From: Flavobacteriaceae bacterium
GTDB lineage: Bacteria > Bacteroidota > Bacteroidia > Flavobacteriales > Flavobacteriaceae
Direction of reading: 5' to 3'
Assembly (NCBI GenBank): GCA_016649715.1
Contig: JAENXC010000003.1
Span: 1-64,000 of the forward strand
Length of the DNA stretch: 64,000 bases
The stretch's first letter is position 1, and every line of letters begins with the position of its first letter. Below, piece after piece: positions 17,278 through 26,199 of this stretch. The translations under genes and the position numbers were made by a program. The notes below the pieces were generated by a model. That model was not told where the DNA came from, searched no databases, and worked only from the letters and a program-made list of their open reading frames with translations.

Positions 17278-17835
17278 CTACTTAACCCTATCTTCATTCT
17301 GTTTCACAAAAGCCGTCCAACCCGTATAGTTTTTCCCAACCTCAATTTTTCCCGAATTGTAAAAATGGCAAACTGCCGCTGCCAATCCATCCGTACTGTC
17401 CAAATTTTTGGGGAGTTCCTTCAAACTTAAAAGGCTTTGCAACATTTTTGCAACCTGTTCCTTGCTTGCGTTCCCATTACCGGTAATGGCCATTTTTATC
17501 TTTTTTGGGGAGTATTCGGTTATGGGGATTTGTCGCGAAAGTCCCGCCGCCATTGCCACGCCCTGGGCTCGGCCAAGTTTTAGCATAGACTGCACGTTTT
17601 TACCGAAAAAGGGTGCTTCAATAGCAATTTCGTCTGGGTTGTGTGTGTCTATGAGTTCAATGGTGCGTTCAAATATTAACTTGAGTTTTAGGTAGTGGTC
17701 GTCATATTTTTTCAGTTGCAGTTCGTTCAGTTGCATAAACTGCATCTGTTTGCCCACAACTTTAATAAGGCCAAAACCCATGATTGTGGTTCCGGGGTCA
17801 ATTCCTAAAATTATTTTTTCTGTTTTGGTTTCCAT
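17278..17835 (-). CDS. ruvC: Crossover junction endodeoxyribonuclease RuvC
   Basis: A 185-residue Holliday-junction resolvase. The RNase H-like fold shows IILGIDPGTTIMGFGLI (first Asp), IAIEAPFFG (Glu), GRAQGVAMAAG, and DSTDGLAAAVCHFYN (final Asp pair). It cuts junctions moved by RuvAB during recombination. Length is normal. It is a lone minus-strand gene; its start faces the membrane-protein gene that begins 93 bp away. Confidence 0.95.
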   Translation of the reverse strand: METKTEKIILGIDPGTTIMGFGLIKVVGKQMQFMQLNELQLKKYDDHYLKLKLIFERTIELIDTHNPDEIAIEAPFFGKNVQSMLKLGRAQGVAMAAGLSRQIPITEYSPKKIKMAITGNGNASKEQVAKMLQSLLSLKELPKNLDSTDGLAAAVCHFYNSGKIEVGKNYTGWTAFVKQNEDRVK

Positions 17836-17928
17836 TCCAATAGGGATTCCCGCTGAAGTTTATCCTGAGCATTTCGACTTTGCGCAATATGAACTTGGTA
17901 GAAAGACAGGAATTAGTATTTTAGCAAA

Positions 17929-18885
17929 ATGATTACTGCGCCACACAAAACTAAACAATATCTGCTTGCCGTTGCGAAAGTTTTGGTGCTCGCTATAACT
18001 TTTGGGTATATTTTTTATAAACTGAAACACAATTCTTCTTTGGATTTTGGGGAATTTATGGCGGCTATTTCTTCAAAAGGAATTGTTTCCCTTTATATTT
18101 TTCTTCTGTTTTTTATTTTCGCAGCGGCCAATTGGTTTTTTGAAATTTTGAAATGGCAAACCTTGGTTTCCGTTTTTAAGAAAATAGATTTCAAAACTTC
18201 GCTAAAACAAAGCTTGGCATCATTGACTGTTTCATTGGCAACGCCCAACCGCATTGGCGAATACGGTGCGAAAGCACTTTTTTTTGAATCCAAAAACCGA
18301 AAGAAAGTTTTATTGTTGAATTTCTATTCCAGCGGAATTCAAATGTTTATTACTACTGTTTTTGGGCTTCTCGGTTTGCTTTATTTGCTGCGAAATTTCA
18401 ATATAAAATATTCAATAGTGACTTTGAGTTATTTCGGAATTGGAATTATTTTGCTGTTCGCGATTGGTTATTATTTCAGGGGAAAAGAACTATTATTGAA
18501 AGGTTTTTCGATAGCAAAGACAATTCGTTTTTTTAAAGATATTTCACTTTCCATAAAGCTTAAAACGGTTCTTTTTTCCATAGTCCGTTATGTGATTTTC
18601 AGTTCGCTTTTTTATGGAATGTTGCTTTTTTTTGGGGCGAATATTGATGTTGCCGTAGCCTTCCCATTGATTTTTGCAATGTATTTATTGGTTTCTATTC
18701 TGCCCACATTATTTATTTTTGATGTTGTAATCCGCGGCGGCGTGGCAGTTTGGCTGTTTTCTTTTGCGGAAATTCCCGAGCTAACAGTTTTGAGCACGGT
18801 GCTCGCTATGTGGCTTTTTAATTTTGTCCTACCTTCACTTTTAGGCAGTTTTTTCGTAATCACCTACCAACCCACTACTCGATGA
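17929..18885 (+). CDS. Flippase-like integral membrane protein (UPF0104)
   Basis: A 318-residue protein with about eight membrane helices in the lysylphosphatidylglycerol-synthase transmembrane fold: SLASLTVSLATPNRIGEYGAK is the characteristic conserved loop, followed by KKVLLLNFYSSGIQM. Family members are thought to move lipid-linked substrates across the membrane. Its stop overlaps the next start (ATGA), so it is coupled to the glycosyltransferase, supporting a shared role in glycolipid or glycan assembly. Confidence 0.85.
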   Translation: MITAPHKTKQYLLAVAKVLVLAITFGYIFYKLKHNSSLDFGEFMAAISSKGIVSLYIFLLFFIFAAANWFFEILKWQTLVSVFKKIDFKTSLKQSLASLTVSLATPNRIGEYGAKALFFESKNRKKVLLLNFYSSGIQMFITTVFGLLGLLYLLRNFNIKYSIVTLSYFGIGIILLFAIGYYFRGKELLLKGFSIAKTIRFFKDISLSIKLKTVLFSIVRYVIFSSLFYGMLLFFGANIDVAVAFPLIFAMYLLVSILPTLFIFDVVIRGGVAVWLFSFAEIPELTVLSTVLAMWLFNFVLPSLLGSFFVITYQPTTR

Positions 18886-20006
18886 TTTTAGGATTTTTTA
18901 TTCTTTTTGCTACATACTTTTATTGCATGATCTTCGTGGTTTTCGGTTTTAAAAAAGTTCGATTTTTTTCTTCGGAAGAAATAAAACCAAAAACTCGATT
19001 TAGTATTGTAATTCCTTTCAGAAACGAGGTGGAAAATCTTCCGAATCTTTTGAAAACTATTGAGGAATTGAAATATCCTTCAGAAATGTTCGAAATCATT
19101 TTTGTAAACGACGCTTCCAAAGATACTTCCGAAGAAATCATTTTAACTGCAATCGAGAAAAGCAGGTTTTCAATAAAACTCTTTCAAAACAAACGCGTCT
19201 CCAATTCGCCAAAAAAAGATGCCATTTCCGAAGCAATCAAAACCTCAAATTTTGAATGGATTGTAACTACCGATGCCGATTGTGAACTCCCGCAACTTTG
19301 GTTAAAAACTCTCGACTTGTTTATTCAAAACAAAAATCCCGTGATGGTTTGCGGGCCTGTTATTTATAAATCTAATGGCAGTTTTATTGAAAATTTCCAG
19401 CAATTGGATGGTTTCAGTTTGCAAGCGGTAACCGTTGGAAGCTTTGGTTTTGGAAATCCGATTTTGTGCAATGGGGCAAATTTGGCTTATAGCAAGGAGG
19501 CTTTTTTGAAAGTGAAGGGTTTTTCGGGAAATAATCATATTGCAAGCGGCGACGACATTTTTTTATTGGAAAAGATGAAGGAAGTCTTTCCAAAACAAGT
19601 TCGGTTTCTAAAATCGAAAGAAGCAATTGTTTTCACAAAACCACAACCAACTTGGAAAAATGTTATAGCCCAAAGAATTCGGTGGGCTTCAAAAACATCA
19701 AAACAAAAAAATGTTGTTTCTATAATGTTAGGAATACTTGTTTTTTTGATGAGCATTTCAATTTTGGCACTTCCGTTTTTTATGGTTTTCAATTCTGAAA
19801 ATCTTGGCTTTTATATGCTACTAGCAGCTTTTAAAATAATCATAGATTATAATGTTGTGTATCGAACTGCTTTATTTTTTAGTAAAAAAATCTCGTTTTG
19901 GAAATTTCTGTGGCAACCGTTTGTGTATGCCGCAATAATTTTAGTTGTAGTTTTTGGAAGTTTGCGCGGAAACTATTTGTGGAAAGGCCGCAGCTATAAA
20001 AACTAG
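18882..20006 (+). CDS. Membrane glycosyltransferase family 2
   Basis: A 374-residue processive-type GT2. An N-terminal helix precedes the GT-A domain (FSIVIPFRNEVENLP, IIFVNDASKDTS, TTDADCE as DxD, ASGDDIFLLEKM) and the QRIRWASK motif (QxxRW), followed by three C-terminal membrane helices. The acceptor is unknown; a lipid acceptor is likely given the helices and the coupled flippase-like gene. The four-base overlap with the previous gene fixes the start at 18882. Confidence 0.88.
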   Translation: MILGFFILFATYFYCMIFVVFGFKKVRFFSSEEIKPKTRFSIVIPFRNEVENLPNLLKTIEELKYPSEMFEIIFVNDASKDTSEEIILTAIEKSRFSIKLFQNKRVSNSPKKDAISEAIKTSNFEWIVTTDADCELPQLWLKTLDLFIQNKNPVMVCGPVIYKSNGSFIENFQQLDGFSLQAVTVGSFGFGNPILCNGANLAYSKEAFLKVKGFSGNNHIASGDDIFLLEKMKEVFPKQVRFLKSKEAIVFTKPQPTWKNVIAQRIRWASKTSKQKNVVSIMLGILVFLMSISILALPFFMVFNSENLGFYMLLAAFKIIIDYNVVYRTALFFSKKISFWKFLWQPFVYAAIILVVVFGSLRGNYLWKGRSYKN

Positions 20007-20057
20007 AGATGAATTGATTTAATTTTTTACCTTAGCCATACTTTAAAACACGCCCTT

Positions 20058-20924
20058 ATGAAATCGCTCCTTTCAATTTTCGTTTTGTTTTTTTTACTTT
20101 CCGCAGGAACGCTGCAAGCGCAACAACAATACACTGTTAACGGCCAAACATATACTTTGATTACTGAGGTTGATGGGCCTTTGACGTTGCTTTGGAACAC
20201 CGTTGACGGAGAGTACCGTTATTTTTCAAAGAAGGGAAACGACATTGAAGAACTTAAAAACACCAAACAAAATGGCGATTACCAAGAGGAATATAAAGAA
20301 ACGTTGAAGCAGCAAACCAGCGATATGGCTATTTCAACCGAAAAAGTTAAGCTTACCCTTTCAGGCCTCCATGCTTTTTTTGTGGAATACAACAAAAAGA
20401 AAGACCCAAATTTTGGTGAAGAAACAAAATCCATTGACCTACAGTTTCGGCTTGGGGCTTTTGCAGGGATAAGCAACAGCATTTTTACCGAAAATCCTAC
20501 CAATGTGCTGCAACCGGTAGCTGGCGTGGATTTAGAAATATTTGATGGCGTAAAATTGAATAGACACGCACTTGTGTTCCGATTTAAACAAACTTTTGAA
20601 AGCAGTGATTATAAATATTCGGCTTCACAATTATCTTTGAATTATCGTTTCAAATTTGTGAAAACACCCAAATTTGATGCTTTTATAAATTGCAAATTTG
20701 CGGCGCTTACATTTTTCAAAACGGAGCAAACAAAAGAAAATGAGTTAACGTCTTCTAAAACAAAAACAAATTTCAATGCTCCCGTAACTTTTGGGATTGG
20801 TGCAGATTATAAAGTTGGCAATGGCTACATTACCTTCAACTACAATGACATAGTGGGTTTGAGCGTGGAAAGCAATAATGAATTTCCGGTTGATTTTACG
20901 CTCGGTTACAAATTCAATCTGTAA
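20058..20924 (+). CDS. Exported protein, probable outer-membrane beta-barrel
   Basis: A 288-residue protein with a signal peptide (MKSLLSIFVLFFLLSAGTLQ-AQ). The second half shows alternating hydrophobic strands (LQFRLGAFAGISNS, ASQLSLNYRFKFV, APVTFGIGADYKVG) and ends in an aromatic/hydrophobic strand (DFTLGYKFNL), as in small Bacteroidota porin-family proteins. No enzymatic motif. It follows the glycosyltransferase by 51 bp and abuts the convergent gene with no gap. Confidence 0.7.
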   Translation: MKSLLSIFVLFFLLSAGTLQAQQQYTVNGQTYTLITEVDGPLTLLWNTVDGEYRYFSKKGNDIEELKNTKQNGDYQEEYKETLKQQTSDMAISTEKVKLTLSGLHAFFVEYNKKKDPNFGEETKSIDLQFRLGAFAGISNSIFTENPTNVLQPVAGVDLEIFDGVKLNRHALVFRFKQTFESSDYKYSASQLSLNYRFKFVKTPKFDAFINCKFAALTFFKTEQTKENELTSSKTKTNFNAPVTFGIGADYKVGNGYITFNYNDIVGLSVESNNEFPVDFTLGYKFNL

Positions 20925-21404
20925 TCAATTTGTTTTAATAATAACCGGCAAAGTGAACTGAGTTTTCACGGGAATTCCGCGTTTATAGGCGGGTGCCACG
21001 GGTTGTAGCGAATCAATGCTCTGCAAAATCCAGGTTTCCAAATTTGGAAATTCTTTCCGCAACAGTGTGTCCATTTTAATTCCGAGAATGGAGAGTTGTC
21101 CGTTGCTGCCCACTTCAAAATTTACTTTTACGGTATCGTAAACTTCGCGGGTCGCAACCATATTTTCGTGATTGATGGATTGATAAAGATGGGTGCTTAT
21201 TGTATTGATAAAACAGTCTTTTTGTTGTGGTTTTTCCAAAGCGTTTTCACAGTTTGAAAAGGATGGGTAACGGTCCACGTCCTTCCAATCGATGGTTTTC
21301 ATCTCTTCGTTATAAATTGCTTCCGAAGAGATTTTTTCGGTCTCAAAATACTGGCAGGAAGTTGCCAATAGCAGTAGAAAAACAAAAAGGAAACCGTGTT
21401 TCAT
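20925..21404 (-). CDS. Lipoprotein with TonB-C-like domain
   Basis: A 159-residue lipoprotein: LLLLATSC is the lipobox (Cys17). The mature part has RYPSFSNCENALEKPQQKDC and a C-terminal KVNFEVGSNGQLSILGIK...PVKTQFTLPVIIK, the pattern of TonB-C-like domains in flavobacteria, with the two conserved cysteines. No TonB membrane helix is present, so it is a periplasm-facing lipoprotein rather than an energy transducer. It is convergent with the barrel gene with zero spacing. Confidence 0.75.
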   Translation of the reverse strand: MKHGFLFVFLLLLATSCQYFETEKISSEAIYNEEMKTIDWKDVDRYPSFSNCENALEKPQQKDCFINTISTHLYQSINHENMVATREVYDTVKVNFEVGSNGQLSILGIKMDTLLRKEFPNLETWILQSIDSLQPVAPAYKRGIPVKTQFTLPVIIKTN

Positions 21405-21574
21405 TTGTCTTTATTATTTGTTTTTTAAAGGACAAATGGAACATCCTAATAGACATATTGCTATTTGTTTATAAATAAAGGATGTTACATTTCAGGATAA
21501 ATTCAACTTGAAAAGTACAAATTTACTGAAAGTTATGGTCTTGGAAGTGGAAGTTCTTTTTTAGTGATTTAATT

Positions 21575-21626
21575 AGACCCCAAAGGTTTTCCTCCTACGG
21601 CGGACAAGTTAAAACCTTTGGGGTCT
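21575..21626. terminator. Hairpin with a REP element in its loop
   Basis: AGACCCCAAAGGTTTT and AAAACCTTTGGGGTCT are perfect 16-bp arms; the loop holds CCTCCTACGGCGGACAA, itself a REP-family sequence. It lies downstream of the M56 gene. Confidence 0.75.
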
Positions 21627-21654
21627 GAAGTCACTTCAAGAATGAATAATAATT

Positions 21655-23073
21655 CTATTCCACCACCTCAAAAATAATGGGCAAAGAATACAACACACCC
21701 ACTTTTTCGCCTTTCTGCTCGCCGGGCTGCATTTGTGGGAGTAATTTTACTACGCGGATGGCTTCCGTCTCAAGTTCTGGTTTTGCAGCGCGCGCACGGA
21801 CATTAACGATTTTTCCTGTTTTGTCTATTTTAAATTGGACGGAGATACGCTGTTTGCCGGAAAGCTCCAATTGTTTGCCGAGATTAGTGTTGAAATTATC
21901 ATTTACAAACATGGCAATACTCTGGGACATACACTTTTTCATAGCTTCGTTATCGCCCGAACAACCCGGATACGTTGGCACTTTTTCAATGACTGCAAAA
22001 GGAACGTCCGCTTCATTTTGGTCTTTGGTTTCATCCAAATATTCCTGAACGGAAGTGTAAACTTTATCATCCGGTTGTGCTTCTGTTGTTAACAGTTTTA
22101 GGGCCTTTTCTTCCTCTGGGGTCATTGTCCCTTTTTTCATGATTGCTTCGGCGAGCTCGTTAATTTTAGTCATCACTTCAGAATCTGATTGTGATGTGGC
22201 TTGTGTTGCCTCAACTTTGGGGTCGTTGCTGCAGGCGGTGTAAATTAACATACAGCAAATTGCGGGCAAAAGCAATATATACTTAAGTTGGGCAGTTTTT
22301 CTGGATTTTGATTTTTGTAACATAACGATTCGTTTTTTGATTAATGATTGATTGAAAAATGTATTGATGAATGAAATTTTTTCGGTTTGGAACACTTCTG
22401 AAAGTAGGTTTTGGTAGTATTGTTTTTTATCTTTTTGAAGGACCGCTTTTGCATCGGCAATAAATTCGTGAAGTGTGGCAATTCTATTTTGAAACAAATA
22501 GACCATTGGGTTGAACCAAAAAACGATGCGGACCATTTCAAAGAAAAGTAGGTCTAACGAATGTCTTTGCTCTATGTGAATTTTTTCGTGGGCGATGATG
22601 CTGCTCTTATATTCTTCGGAAATGTTTTCGCCCAAAAATATGGTGTTAAAAAAGGAAAAAGCGGTGTTTGTTTTGGGAAGTAGTACCAATTTAAAATTTT
22701 GAAAGATTTCCACGGTTCCGGAAGATTTTAGTTTTGCTATTTTGAAAAATTTCCAACTGAAAAGCAGTGCACTAATACAGATTCCAAAAAGCCAAATATC
22801 AATCAAGCTCGGTAGCCAGAAGGTGTTTCCGCTCGCAACTTCTTCCGCAGTTCCAGCCCCTATAACAACGGCGGGCAACTGAAATATGTATTCCTGCGGA
22901 ATGTTTTGCTGAAGGAAACTGAGACTCACAAACGGCAAAACGAAACCCAGAACTGGGGCAATCAAGAGGTAAGTTCTGTTTAAATTGAAAAACGTTTCCT
23001 TTTTCAAAAAGAAGTCATAAACTGCCAAAAACAGTATTTGAAAAGCGAGTATCTGTAAAATGGAATGTATCAT
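21655..23073 (-). CDS. BlaR1-like M56 metallopeptidase with TonB-C domain
   Basis: A 472-residue membrane protein. Residues 1-270 hold three to four helices and the zinc peptidase motif IIAHEKIHIEQRH (HExxH). Then a helix (LKYILLLPAICCMLIYTAC) and a periplasmic part ending in a TonB-C-like domain with VPTYPGCSGD...CMSQSI and ISVQFKIDKTGKIVNVRARA. In BlaR1 systems the protease inactivates the BlaI repressor on sensing a signal; here the sensor domain is TonB-C-like rather than a beta-lactam binder. Its start overlaps the stop of the blaI-like gene (ATGA). Confidence 0.88.
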   Translation of the reverse strand: MIHSILQILAFQILFLAVYDFFLKKETFFNLNRTYLLIAPVLGFVLPFVSLSFLQQNIPQEYIFQLPAVVIGAGTAEEVASGNTFWLPSLIDIWLFGICISALLFSWKFFKIAKLKSSGTVEIFQNFKLVLLPKTNTAFSFFNTIFLGENISEEYKSSIIAHEKIHIEQRHSLDLLFFEMVRIVFWFNPMVYLFQNRIATLHEFIADAKAVLQKDKKQYYQNLLSEVFQTEKISFINTFFNQSLIKKRIVMLQKSKSRKTAQLKYILLLPAICCMLIYTACSNDPKVEATQATSQSDSEVMTKINELAEAIMKKGTMTPEEEKALKLLTTEAQPDDKVYTSVQEYLDETKDQNEADVPFAVIEKVPTYPGCSGDNEAMKKCMSQSIAMFVNDNFNTNLGKQLELSGKQRISVQFKIDKTGKIVNVRARAAKPELETEAIRVVKLLPQMQPGEQKGEKVGVLYSLPIIFEVVE

Positions 23074-23438
23074 TTTTCTATTTTTTCAGAATTTATTTCT
23101 TTCATAATTACTTCCATTTCCTGAATACTGATGTCGTTTTTCTTCATAAAAAAGGAAACCATACTTTTAAAAGAACCTTGAAAATAGCCCTCCATCAATT
23201 TATTCAACGATTGGTTGCTGTATTCCGCTTTTTTCACTTTTGGAAAGTAGACATGGCCGCGACCTTCCTTTCTGTAATCCACAAAATCCTTACTTTCAAG
23301 AATTCGGACTATAGTGGAAACGGTGTTATATGCTGGTTTCGGTTCGGGCAACATTTCAATGATTGAAGCTACGTTAGCTTCTTCCAAATCCCAAAGGACT
23401 TGCATGATGTCTTCTTCGGCTTTTGTGAGTTGTTTCAT
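23070..23438 (-). CDS. BlaI/MecI/CopY-family repressor
   Basis: A 122-residue winged-helix repressor: MKQLTKAEEDIMQVLWDLEE, the recognition helix PAYNTVSTIVRILESKDFV and the wing YRKEGRGHVYFPKV are classical BlaI features, followed by a C-terminal dimerisation helix. It pairs with the coupled M56 protease downstream. A 34-bp palindrome 50 bp upstream of the start is a likely operator for autoregulation. Confidence 0.92.
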   Translation of the reverse strand: MKQLTKAEEDIMQVLWDLEEANVASIIEMLPEPKPAYNTVSTIVRILESKDFVDYRKEGRGHVYFPKVKKAEYSNQSLNKLMEGYFQGSFKSMVSFFMKKNDISIQEMEVIMKEINSEKIEK

Positions 23439-23488
23439 TTTTTTTAGACGTTAGACTTTAGATGTGAGATGTTAGGTTTTTCAAATAT

Positions 23489-23522
23489 AACTAAAGAATT
23501 AGTTTAAACTAATCTTTTAGTT
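23489..23522. promoter_or_regulatory. Probable BlaI operator (dyad)
   Basis: A near-perfect 34-bp dyad with a perfect 16-bp core, ATTAGTTTAAACTAAT (23498-23513), extended by AACTAAAG and CTTTTAGTT arms. Position 51-84 bases before the blaI-like start and its size fit a BlaI-family operator. Binding is inferred from position and symmetry. Confidence 0.6.
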
Positions 23523-23543
23523 GTTAAATTTATATTTAAATAA

Positions 23544-23610
23544 AAAACCTCACAGATTTTCCTCCTTCGCAAAAAAGCTACGTCGGACAAGTGGAAATCT
23601 GTGAGGTTTT
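23544..23610. terminator. Hairpin with a REP element in its loop
   Basis: AAAACCTCACAGATTT and AAATCTGTGAGGTTTT arms (16 bp, perfect) enclose a REP-family insert with CCTCCTTCGC and TACGTCGGACAAG. It lies just after the nitroreductase gene. Confidence 0.75.
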
Positions 23611-23635
23611 GAGTATGAATTTTGGACTTTGGATC

Positions 23636-24193
23636 TTACATCCAAATCGTCTTTTCTTCAATGGAGTTTTTTCGTGTTCCCTCGGGAAGTTCTCCGTCGT
23701 ATTTTCCGAGATAGAAAAATCCGAGACAGCGTTCGCCTTCTTCCATTTGGACATGTTTGTCCATGTATTTGCTCACTCCGGGCGAGCCCCAGTAGGCACC
23801 AATGCCCATGCTGTGCGCGGTAAGCCACATGTTTTGGACGGCCATGGCTGTTGCGGCAATTTCTTCCCATTCCGGGAGGCTTTCTTTGGGTTCTCGCTGA
23901 AAGCAGATTGCTATTACACAGGCAGCCTTGGTAGGGTTTGCACGATATTTATTATAGGTAAGTTCCGAAAACTTTTCGGTGGTATCTTTATAGGTTTCCG
24001 AAAGGAATTTTCCCAATTCCACTTGAGATTCACCGTGAAAAACCTTAAAGCGCCACGGCTCGGTTCGTTTGTGGGTGGGTGCCCAATTGGCTGCTTCCAA
24101 AATGGTTGAAATTTCTTCTTTGGAAATGGGTTGGTTGTTATACTGTGCAGGGAAAACTGCACGGCGATTCTTTATTGTTTCTGAAATCATCAT
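23636..24193 (-). CDS. Nitroreductase family protein
   Basis: A 185-residue FMN-dependent nitroreductase: IKNRRAVFPAQYNNQPIS, the FMN-binding NWAPTHKRTEPWRF, EEIAATAMAVQNMWLTAH and GIGAYWGSPG are typical of the YdjA-like subgroup. Such enzymes reduce nitro groups, quinones or similar substrates with NAD(P)H; the physiological substrate is unknown. An alternative start one codon in (MISETIK) is possible. Confidence 0.9.
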   Translation of the reverse strand: MMISETIKNRRAVFPAQYNNQPISKEEISTILEAANWAPTHKRTEPWRFKVFHGESQVELGKFLSETYKDTTEKFSELTYNKYRANPTKAACVIAICFQREPKESLPEWEEIAATAMAVQNMWLTAHSMGIGAYWGSPGVSKYMDKHVQMEEGERCLGFFYLGKYDGELPEGTRKNSIEEKTIWM

Positions 24194-24284
24194 TTTTTAT
24201 TAGGGACGTGAAGATAGTAAAAGCCGTTTTGAAAAAAAACCATTTTAGCTGAATGTGGTAACTTTTTAAAAAACTTTAAACCAA

Positions 24285-25946
24285 TTATCTGCGTGGTGTC
24301 TTCTTTTTCTTGGCTTTTGAGCCTACCCGGGACATCGCACACCTGAAACCAATATAGTCCGTTGCCATATTTTGAGATAAATAGCGTCTTTGGGCTGGAT
24401 CCAGCCAATATTCCCTGTCGCGCCAAGAACCACCCTTATAGACGCGTACTTCATCATTGATGAGCGTAGTTTTGTTAGAGCTTTTATCAAATTCACGTTG
24501 AATTTTCCCAGTACTGTCCGCATACGTTTTTTGAACTGGCGCATTGTACATTGGATATTCAGTTGAGGTAGCGTTTCTGGTATTGTATAATTTAGAACCT
24601 TGATCGCCATCTTTGTAGTTTCTATTATCGCTTTTTGAAAAGTTTATGCGAAGGTAAGTTTCCCATTCATCTACGGGAATTTGAATTAGTTCTCCAGGGA
24701 GTTGCCTCGGGATCAGTTTCCCAGTTGGCAAAGTGTCATAAATAATGGAATTTACGGTTACCAGATTGAAAGTTCCGTCTGGATCTCGGGAATCTTTAGT
24801 GTAAACATTTCCGCGGAAATAATTGAAATCATTATAATCATCTTCCACAATTGGTCTATAAACATCTGCCACCCATTCCGCAACGTTCCCAGCCATATCA
24901 TATAGACCGTAGTCATTAGCAGGATAGCTTTTTACCTGTGCGGTTATATCTGCATTGTCATCGCTCCACCCCGCAATACCTCCATAATCTCCATAGGATT
25001 GTTTGAAGTTTGCCAACTGGTCGCCACGCAATTTGCGTTTTTCGGAACGTGTATATTGCCCGTTCCAGGGATATTTTTTTCGGCCTCTATGTGAATTGTA
25101 TTCCCGAATTCCGTCAAGACCCAATGCAGCGAATTCCCATTCAGATTCAGTAGGCAAGCGATATTCGGGAAGAAAAATACCATCCCGTCGCTGTACATAC
25201 AGATCGGTATGATTTGCACCCACTATGCTGCTGTCTTCTTTAATTTTCGTCAATTTACTGAAACGTTTACCACCATTCAAAATGGAATCGTTTCCTCCGT
25301 AAGTCAAAGTTGGAGCTTTAATATAGGTCTCAGTCGAAAAAAGCTCATTGTTTTTAACATTATAACGTGCATTTGGCGCTGTAAAACCAGCTTCTTCCAG
25401 TAATTTTTCATTTACCCTATCGGTCCGCCATTTGCAAAAATTGACCGCTTGCAACCAACTTACGCCAACCACTGGATATTCCGAAAACGCTGGGTGGCGC
25501 AAATAATTATTGACCATCGCCTCATTGAAACCCAAAGAATTGCGCCAAACCAAAGTATCTGGCACAGCACTGTTATATATGTTTCTAAAGTTTTCCTCCT
25601 CTGGCGGAAACACCCTCTTCAGCCAATCTAAATATTCGGAATACATAAGGTTGGTAACTTCTGTTTCGTCTATATAGAAAGACATTACATGCTGCTGGTT
25701 TGGCGTATTGTTCCAATCTCCCATTGGGTCGTCCTGCACGCGACCCATTGTGTAGGTACCCCCCTCAATAAAAACCAGTCCTGGACCCGTTTCCTGTTCT
25801 TTTGCTTTTTTGTTGTAATCACTTGCAAAGCCACCCATACGGCCAATCATCTTCCAACCCGTGGCACGGGAGCTGTTTTTATAGTCGCGTTTCTTGGAAC
25901 AGGAAACCGAAAGAATTAAAAAAAAAAAAAACAACAATCGCCGCAT
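24285..25946 (-). CDS. gldJ: Gliding motility lipoprotein GldJ
   Basis: A 553-residue lipoprotein with a formylglycine-generating-enzyme (SUMF1) fold. Signal MRRLLFFFFLILSVSC gives a lipobox; then ETGPGLVFIEGGTYTMGRVQ, TPNQQHVMSFYIDETEVTN, YPVVGVSWLQAVNFCKWR, YRLPTESEWEFAALG, YGLYDMAGNVAEWVADVY and VRVYKGGSWRDREYWLDPA, ending YIGFRCAMSR. GldJ is needed for gliding and for T9SS function in flavobacteria. I place the start at ATG 25946 because it begins the signal peptide; a longer frame to 26063 exists. The signal contains a run of 14 T (25918-25931), a possible slippage tract. Confidence 0.93.
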   Translation of the reverse strand: MRRLLFFFFLILSVSCSKKRDYKNSSRATGWKMIGRMGGFASDYNKKAKEQETGPGLVFIEGGTYTMGRVQDDPMGDWNNTPNQQHVMSFYIDETEVTNLMYSEYLDWLKRVFPPEEENFRNIYNSAVPDTLVWRNSLGFNEAMVNNYLRHPAFSEYPVVGVSWLQAVNFCKWRTDRVNEKLLEEAGFTAPNARYNVKNNELFSTETYIKAPTLTYGGNDSILNGGKRFSKLTKIKEDSSIVGANHTDLYVQRRDGIFLPEYRLPTESEWEFAALGLDGIREYNSHRGRKKYPWNGQYTRSEKRKLRGDQLANFKQSYGDYGGIAGWSDDNADITAQVKSYPANDYGLYDMAGNVAEWVADVYRPIVEDDYNDFNYFRGNVYTKDSRDPDGTFNLVTVNSIIYDTLPTGKLIPRQLPGELIQIPVDEWETYLRINFSKSDNRNYKDGDQGSKLYNTRNATSTEYPMYNAPVQKTYADSTGKIQREFDKSSNKTTLINDEVRVYKGGSWRDREYWLDPAQRRYLSQNMATDYIGFRCAMSRVGSKAKKKKTPRR

Positions 25947-26162
25947 TAACAGTTTGGTTTTTAGAGTTTCAAAAGTATAATTATCCCTTATCCAAGGGAA
26001 TTCATGGTCGCTGGATTTTGAGGAATATATGTTATTGTGGGGATATCTTATCTTTTGGCACATTATTGAAGTTGCAATAAAATACTTTTAAAAGGTAGGT
26101 CGAAAAATACAATTTTTTGAGACAATTTTAGGGAAAAGCAGGAAATAAACCCAAAAAATGAG

Positions 26163-26199
26163 AAAAGCTTGTTCTCGGTCTATTTCTAGACTACTTCCA
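26163..26199. repeat. att-like direct repeat, left copy
   Basis: GAAAAGCTTGTTC followed by TCGGTCTATTTCTA and GACTACTTCC. The right copy near 31912-31948 has the same length and shares both blocks; a partial copy lies at 28385-28402. Position at both ends of the recombinase island suggests attachment-site remnants. Confidence 0.5.
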
